From JBBIKU01 sp037445245 (lineage in GTDB: Bacteria; Chloroflexota; Anaerolineae; Anaerolineales; Anaerolineaceae): a stretch of 15,048 nt of DNA. The notes under the pieces were generated by a model. It did not search any database. It was not told where the DNA came from and saw only the letters and a list, made by a program, of their open reading frames with translations. A program made the translations under genes and the position numbers. Shown here piece after piece: positions 13,794 through 15,048 of the stretch. How positions within the stretch are numbered: position 1 is the stretch's first letter; each line of letters starts with the position of its first letter. Location: assembly GCA_037445245.1 (NCBI GenBank), contig JBBIKU010000045.1, positions 1 through 15,048 of the forward strand. Reading direction: 5' to 3'.

Positions 13794-14915
13794 TCAAGTT
13801 AATGTATAGCGGTAAGTGCGATGGCGTTTATACCAGGTAACACCCATATTTTCCATATCGGATTTGCTCTTGAAGTTACGTTCATCCACCTGCACCAATT
13901 CGGCAAGTTCAAAAGGATACTGCTTGAGCGTTTTCTCCAGTTCAGAGTACAAAACCAGGTTGGCGCCGCGCCCCTGAAATTTGGGCAGAATACCGACGCC
14001 GTTCAAGTCTACCTTGCGCGAACGCTTCTTCTCACTCAGCACTCGCGCCCACCCGAATGGAAAAAGCCTGCCCTTGATCTTCCGCAGCGCCTCAGAGATA
14101 TCGGCGTAGGCAAGGATGAAGCCGGCGATTTCCTGTTCTTTCATGATTACCTTAATCAATTTGGGATCGGCAATCTGGATCATGGTGTTGGCAATCAGCG
14201 CAAATTCCGCCTCGGTCGACGGATAGAAGCCGGGATTATTCTGGAAGGCTTCATGATGGACTTTATCGACCATTTGGATCATAGCGCGCATTTCAGATTT
14301 GCGGTTGAAGTGCCTGACCCAGAACGTGCCCTGCTCTTTCACTTTCGCGGCTGCCTGATGGATGCGTTCCGGGAAATTATGCCCGCGGCGCATATACCCC
14401 GACAGATGATCTGTTTCTTTCTCAAACCCCGCTTTTTCGATCAGTTGCGGGTAGTAATCGAAATTGTATAAAATGCCCATGGCGGGACGGTGATCAAAAC
14501 CTTCTACCAGCAACCCGGCGCCGTTGGCGCGCAGAAACCCTTTCGGACCAAGGATGGTCGATAGGCAACGTTTCTTTGCCCATTCGATTCCGGCATCGAA
14601 GAGTTGTTGGGGTACCTGCGGGTCGTTCACGGATTCAAAATAATAAAAAAATCCGATTGGACTGCGGTGATGTTGACTGTAATTTTGGTTGTGGAGGATT
14701 GCCAGCCGACCCAGAATATCTCCCTCGCTTTCACACACAAAAAAATCCGCCTGCGAATGGCGGTAAAAGGGATGTTGCTTGCGATTCAGGACCAGTTTCA
14801 TCTCGGAATACAACGGCGGCACCCAATGCGGGTTTTGGTGGTAAAGCTTGAAGGGGAAGTCAATAAATCGCTTTACGTCGGCTCTGTTGTCGGTATCCAG
14901 GGTTCGAATGTTCAT
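13794..14915 (-). CDS. GNAT-fold acyltransferase-like protein, function unknown
   Basis: The 373-residue protein has no signal peptide or membrane segment. The C-terminal half contains a motif-A-like GVGILPKFQGRGANLVLYSEL (acetyl-CoA pyrophosphate loop QGRGAN at 314-319), preceded by IAGFILAYADI. The N-terminal half has FPFKLYHQNPHWVPPL and LGRLAILHN, seen in this GNAT-like family from diverse bacteria, and may be a degenerate second GNAT domain. The family is often annotated only as GNAT or hypothetical. The substrate is unknown. The start at 14915 lies 7 bases after the HD-GYP stop, with a poor Shine-Dalgarno, so it may be coupled to the gene before it. The MFS transporter follows. Confidence 0.85.
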   Translation of the reverse strand: MNIRTLDTDNRADVKRFIDFPFKLYHQNPHWVPPLYSEMKLVLNRKQHPFYRHSQADFFVCESEGDILGRLAILHNQNYSQHHRSPIGFFYYFESVNDPQVPQQLFDAGIEWAKKRCLSTILGPKGFLRANGAGLLVEGFDHRPAMGILYNFDYYPQLIEKAGFEKETDHLSGYMRRGHNFPERIHQAAAKVKEQGTFWVRHFNRKSEMRAMIQMVDKVHHEAFQNNPGFYPSTEAEFALIANTMIQIADPKLIKVIMKEQEIAGFILAYADISEALRKIKGRLFPFGWARVLSEKKRSRKVDLNGVGILPKFQGRGANLVLYSELEKTLKQYPFELAELVQVDERNFKSKSDMENMGVTWYKRHRTYRYTLT

Positions 14916-14922
14916 CCGGTTT

Positions 14923-15048
14923 TTATTTGCCTTCCAGTATTAGTTTCAGAAATTCTTCGACCACATCGGGGTCAAATTGCCTGCCTGCCCGTTGCTGGAG
15001 ATATTCAATCACATCCGCTGTCTGCCAGGCATCATGGTAGGGACGCGT
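14923..15048 (-). CDS. C-terminal end of an HD-GYP domain protein (runs off the window)
   Basis: The last 41 codons are visible: RPYHDAWQTADVIEYLQQ, then GRQFDPDVVEEFLKLI and a TAA stop at 14925-14923. The form S/T-x-RPYR-x-AW...G-x-x-FDP-x-VV-x-x-F is the usual ending of HD-GYP phosphodiesterase domains, which cleave cyclic di-GMP. The catalytic HD and GYP motifs lie outside the window, so activity cannot be judged. It is the upstream member of the minus-strand gene group. Confidence 0.8.
   Translation of the reverse strand, partial: TRPYHDAWQTADVIEYLQQRAGRQFDPDVVEEFLKLILEGK

Overview
The window looks like bacterial chromosome of moderate GC, carrying housekeeping and central-metabolism genes with well-formed sigma70-type promoters. 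The gene set and the character of the proteins suggest an anaerobic or facultative member of the Chloroflexota (Anaerolineae-like). Supporting genes are a fused KorA/KorB ferredoxin-linked 2-oxoacid oxidoreductase, an Mrp-type ATPase next to a RicT/PSP1 protein, a GPH symporter and a membrane-anchored rhodanese. This placement is inference from family resemblance, not from a search.

Layout. (1) 1-531, minus strand: the start of gcvH behind a tandem glycine riboswitch with an intrinsic terminator and a clear promoter. (2) 577-1050, minus strand: a membrane-anchored rhodanese whose frame is interrupted by one TGA exactly at the second residue after the catalytic Cys. The frame then continues as a complete rhodanese C-terminus, and a SECIS-like hairpin lies just downstream of the TGA. 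I read this as a selenocysteine-containing rhodanese of 157 residues. (3) 1134-3274, plus strand: glmS, preceded by a long leader with the hallmarks of a divergent glmS self-cleaving ribozyme that has an unusually large insertion. (4) 3323-7676, plus strand: a probable operon of a small four-Cys protein, an Mrp/ApbC-family ATPase that lacks the usual C-terminal CxxC, a RicT-like PSP1 protein, an M20 amidohydrolase and a BtuF-like binding protein. (5) 7728-11408, plus strand: a GntR/FCD regulator with a near-perfect palindrome over its own -10 box, followed closely by korA and korB. (6) 15048-11424, minus strand, converging on korB: the end of an HD-GYP protein, a GNAT-like protein, a GPH sugar symporter and a 3-mercaptopyruvate-type sulfurtransferase.

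How the parts fit. Two biosynthetic or catabolic genes are under RNA control (glycine for gcvH, probably glucosamine-6-phosphate for glmS). Fe-S chemistry recurs: the four-Cys protein, Mrp and RicT sit together, and KorB keeps its four cluster cysteines. Persulfide chemistry appears twice, in the selenocysteine rhodanese and in the tandem-domain sulfurtransferase. The most novel items are the Sec rhodanese with its SECIS candidate and the divergent glmS ribozyme. No RNA genes for tRNA or rRNA, no insertion sequences and no CRISPR array were seen.
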